Source: Pseudomonadota bacterium (GTDB lineage Bacteria > Pseudomonadota > Alphaproteobacteria > Sneathiellales > Sneathiellaceae). From it: 64,000 bases of DNA. How positions within the stretch are numbered: the first letter of the stretch is position 1; each line of letters opens with the position of its first letter. A program made the translations under genes and the position numbers. A model generated the notes under the pieces. The model saw only the letters and a program-made list of their open reading frames with translations. It had not been told where the DNA came from and ran no database searches. This document shows, piece after piece, positions 45,913-54,821 of the stretch. The DNA lies in assembly GCA_024743055.1 (NCBI GenBank), contig JANSXH010000002.1, positions 243,496 through 307,495 on the forward strand. Direction: 5' to 3'.

Positions 45913-47339
45913 TGCGTATGGAAGTCTCCGATCTTGACAGTGCTGGCCAGTTTGATTTTTGTGTTATCGGAACGGGGCCTGCTGGAATTACGACCGCGAT
46001 GTCTCTTGCTGCAGATGGCAAACGCGTTGCTCTGCTGGAAGCAGGCCAGGAAGAATATACCGAAGAATCCCAGGATCATTACAAAGGTACGATTGTCGGC
46101 GATGAGTATCTTGACCTCGAATTTACTCATCTGAGGTATTTTGGCGGTACATCCAATCACTGGGGTGGCTGGTGCAAGACACTTGATGCCATTGATTTTG
46201 AAGGAAAAAAAGGCTTTCCCGACACCGAATGGCCAATCCGAAAGACCGACCTTGATCCCTATCTGAAACAAACGGCGGAAATTCTTGAAGTTCCATTGTT
46301 CAAACCGGACATGCCATTAGCCAACAGCGGATTTAAGAGCACGGATTTCACTTTTTCACCGCCTGTTCTCTTTGGGGAAAAATATGGCGACGCCTTGAAG
46401 GCTGATCCAAACATCGCTCTAGTGTTTGATGCTGCCTTGACGGCCTTTGACACCAATGGCGCGGCTATCACAGCCGCCAAGATCAAGGATTCTCAAGGGG
46501 CGGAATATAGTGTGCATGCCGATCGGTACATACTTGCCACTGGTGGTATCGAAAACAGCCGTCTGCTTCTCTGGGCCAACGCGCAAAGCAATGACCAGAT
46601 TGTCAAGAATACCAAATCCCTCGGCCGTTACTGGATGGAACATCCTGCCTTGCCGGTTGGCGATGTATTGATGACGACAGAATTCGCCAATTCGGTCATG
46701 CAAGATGGGATAGCCTTCATTAGTCCCTCCGCCGAGTGGATCTCGCAAAATGACGCACTCAATTGCTTGTTATATTTGGAGAGTATGACCTATAGAGGTG
46801 TTAAAGCCATGATTGCTGACGTTATGTGCGTGGCACCAGACTTTGGACGTTGGGCCTTTCAGCAGGTCAACAAATCCCTCTATTGCGGCACTAACTTTAG
46901 ATGCGGAGTTGAGCAGCTTCCGCTTGAGAAAAACCGCATAGAACTCTCTGACGAGCTGGATAGCTCCGGCATGCCGCGAACTATTCTATATTGGACTAAA
47001 GGCGAGGCAGAGTTGCAGTCATTTCGCAAGGCCGCCCGTGGATTGGCCGACTATATGGCAAAAGCCGACGTTGGGCGGGTTCATCTCAGGCCCTGGGTCC
47101 TGAGTGATGGAAGTTATCCGAAAGAATATGACGATGTCCCTGGCCACCATATGGGAGGTACCCGTATGTCTGATAACTCAAACCTCGGGGTTGTTGACAG
47201 AAACTGCAAAGTCCACGGCCAGGAAAATCTGTACGTTGCCGGCTCATCTGTCTTCACAAGCGGCGGCTATGCCAATCCGACATTTTCCATTGTTCAGTTG
47301 GCGCTAAGGCTGTCGGACCATTTGAAATCTCTTAGTTAA
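45912..47339 (+). CDS. GMC-family oxidoreductase, Tat-coupled type
   Basis: A 475-residue FAD enzyme: 'FCVIGTGPAGITTAMSLA', 'RYFGGTSNHWGGWCK', 'YILATGGIENSRLLLW' and the C-terminal 'GHHMGGTRMS...NLYVAGSSVFTSGGYANPT' in parts. This resembles the large subunit of sugar or sorbitol-type dehydrogenases rather than choline dehydrogenase. It has no signal peptide of its own, fitting export on the upstream Tat peptide. No cytochrome subunit gene follows. Confidence 0.92.
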   Translation: MRMEVSDLDSAGQFDFCVIGTGPAGITTAMSLAADGKRVALLEAGQEEYTEESQDHYKGTIVGDEYLDLEFTHLRYFGGTSNHWGGWCKTLDAIDFEGKKGFPDTEWPIRKTDLDPYLKQTAEILEVPLFKPDMPLANSGFKSTDFTFSPPVLFGEKYGDALKADPNIALVFDAALTAFDTNGAAITAAKIKDSQGAEYSVHADRYILATGGIENSRLLLWANAQSNDQIVKNTKSLGRYWMEHPALPVGDVLMTTEFANSVMQDGIAFISPSAEWISQNDALNCLLYLESMTYRGVKAMIADVMCVAPDFGRWAFQQVNKSLYCGTNFRCGVEQLPLEKNRIELSDELDSSGMPRTILYWTKGEAELQSFRKAARGLADYMAKADVGRVHLRPWVLSDGSYPKEYDDVPGHHMGGTRMSDNSNLGVVDRNCKVHGQENLYVAGSSVFTSGGYANPTFSIVQLALRLSDHLKSLS

Positions 47340-47369
47340 TTCTGAAAACAGAGTGAGGGCTGTAACGGT

Positions 47370-47672
47370 TCAGTGGATTTTTACGTCGCCCTTGCCCTGC
47401 ACTGATTCGTAGACATGTACATGGTATCCTGCCATTGGATTACGGCCCAGATACTCTTTTAGATAATCCCGACAGGCAGTGCTGGCGTCACGGATCAGAT
47501 ACTGCCAGAGAGGTTCCATGGGGCTGGTCTTGGTATCCATATGCGGGACACTCACTGATCCTCCCCACTCCACATTGAAACCGTTCAGATAATTCTCTGC
47601 ATAGTGACGGAAGACGTCGGCTTCATCGATATTGACGCCGGCTTTATGTTCAAAGCAAAGTCGTAAGTCCAT
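47370..47672 (-). CDS. hypothetical protein
   Basis: I place the start at the ATG at 47672, with AGGAG seven bases upstream; the track start is 57 bases earlier without a site. The 100 residues begin 'MDLRLCFEHKAGVN' and include 'FRHYAENYLNGF' and 'AGYHVHVYESVQGKG'. The ending suggests a small alpha/beta fold. No family is recognised. It converges with the Tat-coupled GMC gene. Confidence 0.65.
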   Translation of the reverse strand: MDLRLCFEHKAGVNIDEADVFRHYAENYLNGFNVEWGGSVSVPHMDTKTSPMEPLWQYLIRDASTACRDYLKEYLGRNPMAGYHVHVYESVQGKGDVKIH

Positions 47673-47799
47673 CCCAACACTCCTTAAAAGTCTGGCTGCA
47701 ATAAGGTTGCACGTGAGAGCGCATGCCAACGCTCTTCAACATAACATATATAGGGTAGATTAGGGAGATGTCCCGGGCTTATATGTAAAGCCGGGACAG

Positions 47800-47874
47800 T
47801 GGCATCCCCTAGGGGAATCGAACCCCTGTTTCCAGGATGAAAACCTGGCGTCCTAACCGCTAGACGAAGGGGAC
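47800..47874 (-). tRNA. tRNA-Glu (anticodon TTC)
   Basis: On the minus strand GTCCCCTTCGTCTAGCGG opens the acceptor and D arm. The anticodon stem CCAGG/CCTGG holds loop TTTTCAT with anticodon TTC, and the T arm is AGGGGTTCGATTCCCCT. The acceptor closes with a G-U first pair and CCA is encoded. Confidence 0.95.
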
Positions 47875-47896
47875 ACAAAGTGTCGCTGGAGGCAGG

Positions 47897-47924
47897 ATTT
47901 AACGGTCTTCGCCGGACTTAGCAA
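47897..47924 (-). promoter_or_regulatory. candidate promoter of tRNA-Glu
   Basis: On the minus strand TTGCTA (47924-47919) and TTAAAT (47902-47897) are separated by 16 bases, about 22 bases before the tRNA start. Modest match. Confidence 0.4.
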
Positions 47925-47926
47925 GC

Positions 47927-47977
47927 AAAAAAATTCGCCTCTCCCGTTTTTTTGATAATTTTTTGATTTCAGGCGAA
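47927..47977 (-). terminator. possible recJ terminator
   Basis: On the minus strand TTCGCCT pairs with AGGCGAA seven for seven across a long AT-rich loop of about 30 bases, followed by seven T residues. It begins two bases after the recJ stop. The long loop makes it weaker than a standard terminator. Confidence 0.45.
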
Positions 47978-47978
47978 G

Positions 47979-49772
47979 TTAGGAGAGCCTGACTGCGTCT
48001 TCAATCAGCAACTGGGCAGTGGTTGTTCCGCGCCAGCTATTGGCCCGCAAATGGCCTGCAATATGAAAACTGGCGCCCTGATGAGCCAGCAAGGTATCTC
48101 CAAGCGGCGTCTCGAGAGAACGAAAACAAATGCCAGTCAAGCGGCTCTTTCCGTCCCGTCCAGTCAGGATGCATCGCACATGATTTTCCCCAACGATGCT
48201 TGCTTGAACCAGCCGCACATGGGTCAATGCAAATCTGGGCTCCGGGTTGCCAGCGCCATAGGGTCCGGCTTGTTCTAGCATGGAGATCAGGTCCATATTC
48301 GCACCTTCCACAGACATCGCCCCATCCAGGCCAAGGCTGGCAGTTCGTCCTGCTTCAGCCACGTCCGACGATAGTCTTGATTTCAGGAATTCGCGCAACT
48401 CATCAATCTTGTCTCTTGCGACGGTGAGGCCTGCAGCCATCGCATGGCCGCCGCCCGCGAGAATAAGCTCTGAGTGTCGCGCAGCCCCGATCGCCGCCCC
48501 CATATCGACCCCGGCAACAGATCGACCGGAGCCTTTCCCTTCTTCTCCATCAAGGGCAATGACAATGGCAGGTCGCTGATAGCTGTCCTTGATACGGCTG
48601 GCAACAATACCGATAACCCCAGGATGCCACCCCTCCCCGGCGACAATGACCACCGGATCCTTTGCCAGTCCTGACTGCTCGACCAGGTTCATGGCTTCTT
48701 CCTGAACCTGCGCTTCGATGGTTTTTCTATCCTTGTTGAAACCGTCAAGGTAAGAAGCTAGTTTACGGCATTCCTCCGGATCCTCACTCGCCAGCAGTTG
48801 CGGCCCGTATTCCGGCTTTCCGACCCGTCCCCCGGCATTAACCCGCGGCCCCAGCAGGAAGCCCACATGATAGGTTCCAGGAGCCTCATCAAGCCCGGAG
48901 ACGTCGGCAAGGGCAGCAAGTCCCGGATTACCGCGGCGGGCCATAACCTTTAGGCCTTGCGAGACAAAAGCCCGGTTCAGGCCTTTTAAGGGAACCACAT
49001 CACAAACTGTCCCAAGGGCCACAAGATCAAGCCAGTGACGCGGGTCTGGCTCCGGGCGTTGATCGCCATACCAACCTGCTTCCCGCAAGGCTCTGTTGAC
49101 GGCAACGACCAGCAGGAATGCCACGCCAACGGCGGCAAGATAGGTAAATTCCTGGCTCTCATCATGACGTTTGGGATTGACCACGGCTACGGCTTCTGGG
49201 AGCCGGGTTTCCGCCTGGTGATGATCAACGACAATCACATCCAGACCAATTTCTTTGGCATGAGCCAGGACATCAAAGGAAACAATACCGCAATCCACCG
49301 TGACGACCAGGTCTATGTCTTGCGCCTTGAGGCTTTCCATGGCCGCCTTGTTGGGGCCATATCCTTCCTTGATCCGATCGGGAATATAAATCTCCACCGG
49401 ATGATTGATGGCATTGAAAAATCGTTTGAGAAGCCCCGAAGAGGTGGCGCCATCAACGTCATAGTCGCCAAACACCGCAATATTCTCGCGGGTCCGAACA
49501 GCGTCGGCAAGACGCTCCGCAGCCTTATCCATGTCTTTAAAGGAAGACGGGTTGGGAAGAAGATGACGGAGTGTCGGCGTTAGATACTGCTCCGCCTCCT
49601 CAAGTGATACATCCCGGCCCGCCATAACCCGCCCGACGATCTCTGGCACGCCAAGCCGCTGGGAGATAGCAAGACCGAGGCGCTCATTGGTGCTGCGCAA
49701 ACGCCAGCGGCGATCCTTGAGGGATTTCTCAACATCTAAAAATGCGGGTTCGGTCGAAAGATCCGGATCCAT
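47979..49772 (-). CDS. recJ: single-stranded-DNA-specific exonuclease RecJ
   Basis: RecJ degrades single-stranded DNA 5' to 3' in recombination and mismatch repair. DHH-family motifs are 'VFGDYDVDGATSSGLL', 'VTVDCGI' and 'IVVDHHQAETRLP'; the DHHA1 part has 'GRSVAGVDMGAAI' and 'GGGHAMAAGLTV'. At 597 residues it is typical. It follows glpX by eight bases in the alaC-hom-glpX-recJ run. Confidence 0.96.
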   Translation of the reverse strand: MDPDLSTEPAFLDVEKSLKDRRWRLRSTNERLGLAISQRLGVPEIVGRVMAGRDVSLEEAEQYLTPTLRHLLPNPSSFKDMDKAAERLADAVRTRENIAVFGDYDVDGATSSGLLKRFFNAINHPVEIYIPDRIKEGYGPNKAAMESLKAQDIDLVVTVDCGIVSFDVLAHAKEIGLDVIVVDHHQAETRLPEAVAVVNPKRHDESQEFTYLAAVGVAFLLVVAVNRALREAGWYGDQRPEPDPRHWLDLVALGTVCDVVPLKGLNRAFVSQGLKVMARRGNPGLAALADVSGLDEAPGTYHVGFLLGPRVNAGGRVGKPEYGPQLLASEDPEECRKLASYLDGFNKDRKTIEAQVQEEAMNLVEQSGLAKDPVVIVAGEGWHPGVIGIVASRIKDSYQRPAIVIALDGEEGKGSGRSVAGVDMGAAIGAARHSELILAGGGHAMAAGLTVARDKIDELREFLKSRLSSDVAEAGRTASLGLDGAMSVEGANMDLISMLEQAGPYGAGNPEPRFALTHVRLVQASIVGENHVRCILTGRDGKSRLTGICFRSLETPLGDTLLAHQGASFHIAGHLRANSWRGTTTAQLLIEDAVRLS

Positions 49773-49780
49773 GCGCTCAG

Positions 49781-50740
49781 CTACCTGACCCGGTGATCTC
49801 CACGAATGTAGCGAACAGTCCCCGAATAGGAGCGCATGACAATAGTCTCCGTATAGACCCGATCGCCCTTCTGGCGAACGCCTTTCAGCATCGACCCGTC
49901 GGTCACGCCGGTGGCCGCGAAAATAACGTTTCCGGCTGCCAGTTCTTCTAGGTTATACGTGCGATGGAGGTCTTCAATCCCCCACTTGGCCGCCCGGGCA
50001 CGCTCATCATCATTTCTGAAAACCAGGCGTCCCTGCATTTGCCCGCCAATACAGCGCAGAGCCGCGGCGGCAAGAACGCCTTCAGGTGCACCGCCCGTAC
50101 CCACATACATGTCAATCCCGGTTTCCGGATCCGCTGTCGCCATAACACCGGCGACATCGCCATCAGAGATCAGTTGAATACGGGCGCCGGTTTCGCGGAT
50201 ATCCGCAATGATATTTGCATGGCGGGGTCGGTCGAGGACACAAGCCATTGTCTGATTTACCGGAACACCTTTTGCGTCAGCAATTGCCCGCAGATTTTCT
50301 CCAGGAGATTTATCGAGATCAATGATCCCTTTTTCATAACCACCACCAACGGCGATTTTTTCCATATAAGTATCTGGCGCGTTCAAGAAATTGCCTTGCT
50401 CTGCGAAAGCGATAACGGCAAGAGCGTTCGGCCCCCCTTTTGCCGTGAGGGTCGTTCCCTCCAGTGGATCAAGGGCGATATCGATTTTCGGACCATTTCC
50501 ATTGCCGACCTTTTCACCAATATAGAGCATCGGAGCTTCGTCCCGCTCCCCTTCCCCGATCACAATCGTCCCGTCAATATCGAGCTTGTTGAGAGCCGTC
50601 CGCATGGCATCAACCGCTGCCTGGTCAGCTGCCTTCTCATCCCCAAGGCCGACAAGGTTACAAGCTGCCCTGGCCGCAGCTTCAGTTACGCGTACGACTT
50701 CCAGGGTGAGGTTTTTGTCTGTTGACGGTGAATTAGCCAT
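49781..50740 (-). CDS. glpX: class II fructose-1,6-bisphosphatase
   Basis: GlpX removes the 1-phosphate from fructose-1,6-bisphosphate in gluconeogenesis. The lithium-sensitive phosphatase motifs 'IGEGERDEAPMLYIGEKVG' and 'DIALDPLEGTTL' are intact, and 'GTGGAPEGVLAAAAL' is typical of the family. Length is 319 residues. The gene is between hom and recJ, the usual alphaproteobacterial position. Confidence 0.96.
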   Translation of the reverse strand: MANSPSTDKNLTLEVVRVTEAAARAACNLVGLGDEKAADQAAVDAMRTALNKLDIDGTIVIGEGERDEAPMLYIGEKVGNGNGPKIDIALDPLEGTTLTAKGGPNALAVIAFAEQGNFLNAPDTYMEKIAVGGGYEKGIIDLDKSPGENLRAIADAKGVPVNQTMACVLDRPRHANIIADIRETGARIQLISDGDVAGVMATADPETGIDMYVGTGGAPEGVLAAAALRCIGGQMQGRLVFRNDDERARAAKWGIEDLHRTYNLEELAAGNVIFAATGVTDGSMLKGVRQKGDRVYTETIVMRSYSGTVRYIRGDHRVR

Positions 50741-50793
50741 GTTTTCTCTTTCGTTCCAATTTTGGCAGAGGGCGCCCCCTGCACTCGCACAAA

Positions 50794-52092
50794 TTACAGT
50801 GATACAATACGGATCATGCGTGGTCTTGCGACACTATGATCAAATTTTTCGATTTTCGCCAGTGCCCTGACCAGAGAAGCCTCTTTTACTTCATGGGTAA
50901 CAAGGATCACCGGTACAGCTTCCTGCTCAGATCGACCTCGTTGCAGCAGGCTTTCGATTGAGATGTCTTCGTCCCGAAATACTGCTGACACATCAGCGAT
51001 CACGCCAGGTTTGTCATAGACAGTCAGACAGACATAATAGCATCCGACATGGTCTTCTATGGATACGCTGGGGATAGGCTTCATCTTGACAACAGGAACA
51101 CCAAAGGTTGGTGTTAGTCGTCCGGCAGCAATATCGATGACATCTGCAATCACCGCCGATGCCGTCGGTCCCTCACCTGCGCCGCGCCCAACATATACAG
51201 TGCTATCCACTGAATCGCCTTCTGCAACAACAGCGTTAAAAACACCTGAGACATTGGCAATAGAGGTGTCTTTGCGAACCATGCAGGGATGAACCCGTTG
51301 CTCGATCCCCTTATCGGTCCGACGGGCAACACCAAGTAGCTTTATCCGATATCCCAGTTCTGTCGCATAAGAAATGTCGTCTGCAGTTACAGAGGTTATG
51401 CCCTCAATATAGACTTTGTCGAAATCAACAGGTGTCGCATAAGCGAGACTGGTCAGGATTGCCAGTTTATGGGCAGCATCGACGCCGTCAATATCGAAGC
51501 TAGGATCTGCTTCAGCATAGCCAAGGTCCTGCGCTTCTTTCAGAATACTCTCAAACTCACCCCCGGTTTCTTCCATTTCCGTCAGGATGTAATTGCAGGT
51601 GCCGTTGAGAATGCCATAGACCCGGCTGATAGCGTTGCCGCTTAAGCCTTCGCGCAAAGCTTTGACGATGGGAATGCCGCCGGCGACAGCCGCCTCATAA
51701 GCAATGGTGACGTTGTGTGCCTCAGCCTGTTCGGCAAGCGCCGTTCCGTGAACAGCAAGAAGGGCTTTATTCGCGGTTACTACTGATTTCCCGGCTTCAA
51801 GTGCCTTCTCACAGAGGTCCTTGGCAATCCCGTCGCTGCCACCGATGAGCTCCAGAATAATATCGACATTATTGTCGGTTGCCATATCTGAAGCGTTTTC
51901 GTACCAGGTCATTCCATCCAGGGAAACACCCCGATCCTTGGTTCTGTCTCGGCTGGAAACAGCTGTGACTTCAAGTTTCACACCGGATCGTGACTCTAGT
52001 AAACCTCCATGTGCCTCAAGTATCTTCAAGACACCCACACCAACCGTGCCGAGACCGGCAACTCCTATTTTTACTGATTCAACCACAATCAA
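50794..52092 (-). CDS. hom: homoserine dehydrogenase
   Basis: Hom reduces aspartate semialdehyde to homoserine, leading to threonine and methionine. The NAD-binding 'VGVAGLGTVGVGVLK'-type start, 'TANKALLA', 'GILNGTCNYILTEM' and 'GYAEADPSFDIDGVDAAHK' are clear, and a C-terminal ACT domain (about 350-432) implies feedback control by threonine. It starts at TTG at 52092, overlapping the alaC stop by four bases; GTG at 52086 is an alternative. Confidence 0.96.
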   Translation of the reverse strand: MIVVESVKIGVAGLGTVGVGVLKILEAHGGLLESRSGVKLEVTAVSSRDRTKDRGVSLDGMTWYENASDMATDNNVDIILELIGGSDGIAKDLCEKALEAGKSVVTANKALLAVHGTALAEQAEAHNVTIAYEAAVAGGIPIVKALREGLSGNAISRVYGILNGTCNYILTEMEETGGEFESILKEAQDLGYAEADPSFDIDGVDAAHKLAILTSLAYATPVDFDKVYIEGITSVTADDISYATELGYRIKLLGVARRTDKGIEQRVHPCMVRKDTSIANVSGVFNAVVAEGDSVDSTVYVGRGAGEGPTASAVIADVIDIAAGRLTPTFGVPVVKMKPIPSVSIEDHVGCYYVCLTVYDKPGVIADVSAVFRDEDISIESLLQRGRSEQEAVPVILVTHEVKEASLVRALAKIEKFDHSVARPRMIRIVSL

Positions 52093-53297
52093 GACGCCTT
52101 CAGTTTGGAGAGGTTTGCTTCTGACTCTGCCATAAATTTCTTTACATTGCGGCTCGCCTGGCGGATCCGCTGTTCGTTTTCTACCATGGCCACTCGGACA
52201 AAGCCGTCACCATATTCCCCAAACCCGAGACCAGGAGCGACAGCCACTTTTGCTTCCTGAAGTAACAGCTTTGAAAATTCAAGGCTGCCAAGATGGGCAA
52301 AGGGTTCCGGGATCGGCGCCCAGGCGAACATTGTTGCATCCGGCGATGGAATATCCCAACCGGCAGCAGAGAACCCTGAAATAAGGACATCCCGCCTTTG
52401 CCGATAAAGATCTCGAAATTCCTCCACACAATCCTGCGGGCCGTTGAGCGCAGCTGTGGCAGCGACTTGGATCGGGGTAAAGGCACCATAATCCAAATAA
52501 GATTTGATCCGTGCTAGGGCTTCAATAAGACGCTTGTTACCGGTCGCAAAACCCATGCGCCAACCCGGCATGGAATAGGTCTTACTGAGCGAAGTAAATT
52601 CAACAGCGATATCCCGCGCGCCTTCCACTTGCAAAATAGACGGCGGCTTCACATCACCAAAATAGATTTCTGCATAAGCAAGATCCGAGAGGATATACAT
52701 GTCATGCTGGCGAGCGAACCTCACAACTTCTTTATAAAAGTCGAGATCAACAGTCATCGCCGTCGGGTTGGACGGAAAATTGAGGATGAGACATGTTGGG
52801 GACGGAATGCAATGGCGCACCGCCCGCTCCAGGGCTTCAAAAAAATCCACATTGGGACCAAGCTCAAAATGCCGGACAACCGCTCCCGCTATGATAAAAC
52901 CATAAGGATGGATCGGATAACTTGGGTTCGGCGAGAGAATGACATCGCCGGGTGTAGTAATCGCCATGGCCAGATTGGCCAACCCTTCTTTTGATCCAAG
53001 TGTTGCGATCGTTTCTGTTTCCGGATCTATCTCAACATCAAACCGGCGGGCGTAATAAGCAGCATTGGCACGCCGCAATCCTGGAATACCACGGCTTGTA
53101 GAATAGCGATGGGTGCGGCCATCTTGTGCGGTTTCCACCAATTTGTCGACGATATGTTTTGGGGTTGGCGAATCCGGATTGCCCATGCCTAGATCAATAA
53201 TATCTTCTCCGGCCGCTCGCGCCTGCGCCTTCATCTTGTTCACTTCTTCGAACACGTAAGGTGGTAAGCGTTTTATGCGGTGGAAATCCGGGTCCAT
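52089..53297 (-). CDS. alaC: AlaC-like aminotransferase
   Basis: A class I PLP aminotransferase of 402 residues, closely following the pattern of E. coli AlaC (glutamate-pyruvate transaminase): 'RIKRLPPYVF', 'DLGMGNPDSPTPKHIVDKL', 'RYSTSRGIPGLRRA' and the PLP lysine in 'SLSKTYSMPGWRMGF'. Databases often label these as LL-diaminopimelate aminotransferases, so the substrate is uncertain. It leads the alaC-hom-glpX-recJ run and overlaps hom. Confidence 0.9.
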   Translation of the reverse strand: MDPDFHRIKRLPPYVFEEVNKMKAQARAAGEDIIDLGMGNPDSPTPKHIVDKLVETAQDGRTHRYSTSRGIPGLRRANAAYYARRFDVEIDPETETIATLGSKEGLANLAMAITTPGDVILSPNPSYPIHPYGFIIAGAVVRHFELGPNVDFFEALERAVRHCIPSPTCLILNFPSNPTAMTVDLDFYKEVVRFARQHDMYILSDLAYAEIYFGDVKPPSILQVEGARDIAVEFTSLSKTYSMPGWRMGFATGNKRLIEALARIKSYLDYGAFTPIQVAATAALNGPQDCVEEFRDLYRQRRDVLISGFSAAGWDIPSPDATMFAWAPIPEPFAHLGSLEFSKLLLQEAKVAVAPGLGFGEYGDGFVRVAMVENEQRIRQASRNVKKFMAESEANLSKLKAS

Positions 53298-53398
53298 CGG
53301 TCTTGTCCTGTAAAATTTATCTTTGGGGTCCGTCTCCCCAAATCCCTGGTTCGACAGCTTTCCAAATAGTTCTATGCGGGTGTTTATACGAAGTTTGA

Positions 53399-54610
53399 TT
53401 AATTTAGAAGAAAGATTTCCGCTCGCCTGTTCCTGGCTTCATCGCTGGGCCGTCCTCCCCGGGCTAGCGGGAAGGAGTCACTCACGGATTCAAGTATCAG
53501 ATCGTCACCACTTACACCCAGTTCAATCAACGCTTCCGCAACAGCAGCAGCTCTCTGTTGAGAGGCCTTCAAATTGGCGATCATATACTCACTTGCGGAC
53601 AGCTCCCGTGTCCGGCTTGACGCGTGGCCAACAATTTTCAGCTTGCCACCCTCTGCCAGTTGCGACTGGGCAATCCGGGTCAGTTTTTGAGTATCCTCAG
53701 GATTGATCCGGTTTGATCCCTGTTCAAAGAAAATTATTTCAAGCGGAGGCGTGTCTGCCAGTTCCCGATAGGAAGGAACTCTTTTCACGGAATCTTCCGC
53801 AATTGCAGCAACTTCTGTTTCCTCAGAAACCGCTTTCGTTGGTGCCGAAGTCACCGGCAGAGCCTTGGTCTCGGAGGTAGCGGTTTCAACTGCTTGTGCC
53901 TCAGAGGCTGCTACTTGAGCTTCCTCTACTTTTTCGACTTTCTCCTCGACCGTTTCTGATACCTCTGCTGTGGTTGGCTCTTCCTTCGGAGGAACTACAG
54001 GCGTATCCTCTTCTGTGACTTCCTTAACAACCTCAGTTTCTGTTTCTTCCACAGCTTCACCAGCGACATCATCAGATGCCGTTGGAGCTTCTGTAGATGA
54101 GGCTGCGGAGGCAGCAGATTGCGCTACTGAGGCCGTAGCTGCTGCGTCTGCCTCTTCTGTCTGCTCTTGGGCACGTGCGTCAGCATCTTCTTGAACGGTT
54201 TCCGTAGCCCTCGTCTCTACCTCCTGAGGCGGCTCTTCCTTGACAACCTCCTCGGTTACTTCCTCTTTGACTTCTTCAACCTCGATTTTTGGAGGCGGCG
54301 GAGTCAGCGGTGCCTGAACGCTAGTATCTGCTCTCAGCACTTCATCCGTATAGCGTGCATTCGCCCGGTCTGCGATCAAGCCTTCCTCAATCTTACGGGC
54401 TTCAGCGAGGCTGTCAGAAGAGCCAGGGTTGGCAGGAACAGAGTTCAGATTTGGATATTCTTCGGAGCTGTCGCTGGAACAAGCTGTCGCCGCAAAAGCC
54501 AGTGTTACGATGACCAATCCAGAGCGACAGGTTCGGAAGATAAACCCCCGATAATCAGAAGAGATTGAAAGCTGTACCATGTTATCGCCCGCTACGTCAT
54601 CCGCCTGCAC
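53399..54610 (-). CDS. OmpA-family lipoprotein with long acidic linker
   Basis: A 403-residue exported protein. After an N-terminal extension, a hydrophobic segment ends in a lipobox-like 'FAATACSSDSS' (cysteine near 44). A long Glu-, Val-, Thr- and Ala-rich linker of about 190 residues follows, and the C-terminal OmpA domain has 'LKIVGHASSR' and 'QQRAAAVAEALIELGV', which bind peptidoglycan. The start is GTG at 54610 or, more likely, the ATG at 54580. It probably ties the outer membrane to the wall. Confidence 0.87.
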   Translation of the reverse strand: MQADDVAGDNMVQLSISSDYRGFIFRTCRSGLVIVTLAFAATACSSDSSEEYPNLNSVPANPGSSDSLAEARKIEEGLIADRANARYTDEVLRADTSVQAPLTPPPPKIEVEEVKEEVTEEVVKEEPPQEVETRATETVQEDADARAQEQTEEADAAATASVAQSAASAASSTEAPTASDDVAGEAVEETETEVVKEVTEEDTPVVPPKEEPTTAEVSETVEEKVEKVEEAQVAASEAQAVETATSETKALPVTSAPTKAVSEETEVAAIAEDSVKRVPSYRELADTPPLEIIFFEQGSNRINPEDTQKLTRIAQSQLAEGGKLKIVGHASSRTRELSASEYMIANLKASQQRAAAVAEALIELGVSGDDLILESVSDSFPLARGGRPSDEARNRRAEIFLLN

Positions 54611-54821
54611 CCTAACGGCCGCATTTGAACTTTACAACATTTTGATTTAACTTAAATAAATTCGAAGATATCATAAAGCATATGGGAGGCAAGTCCGCAA
54701 CGTTTTCTGACGGCTTTAGCCAGTGTAACGCTTTTGGAACGATCGAAAGCTACTGTAAAAATGCGTTCTATAAAAACAGTCGATTTTAATTCGAAAAATA
54801 TTCAAACCGATAGGTGTCGAA

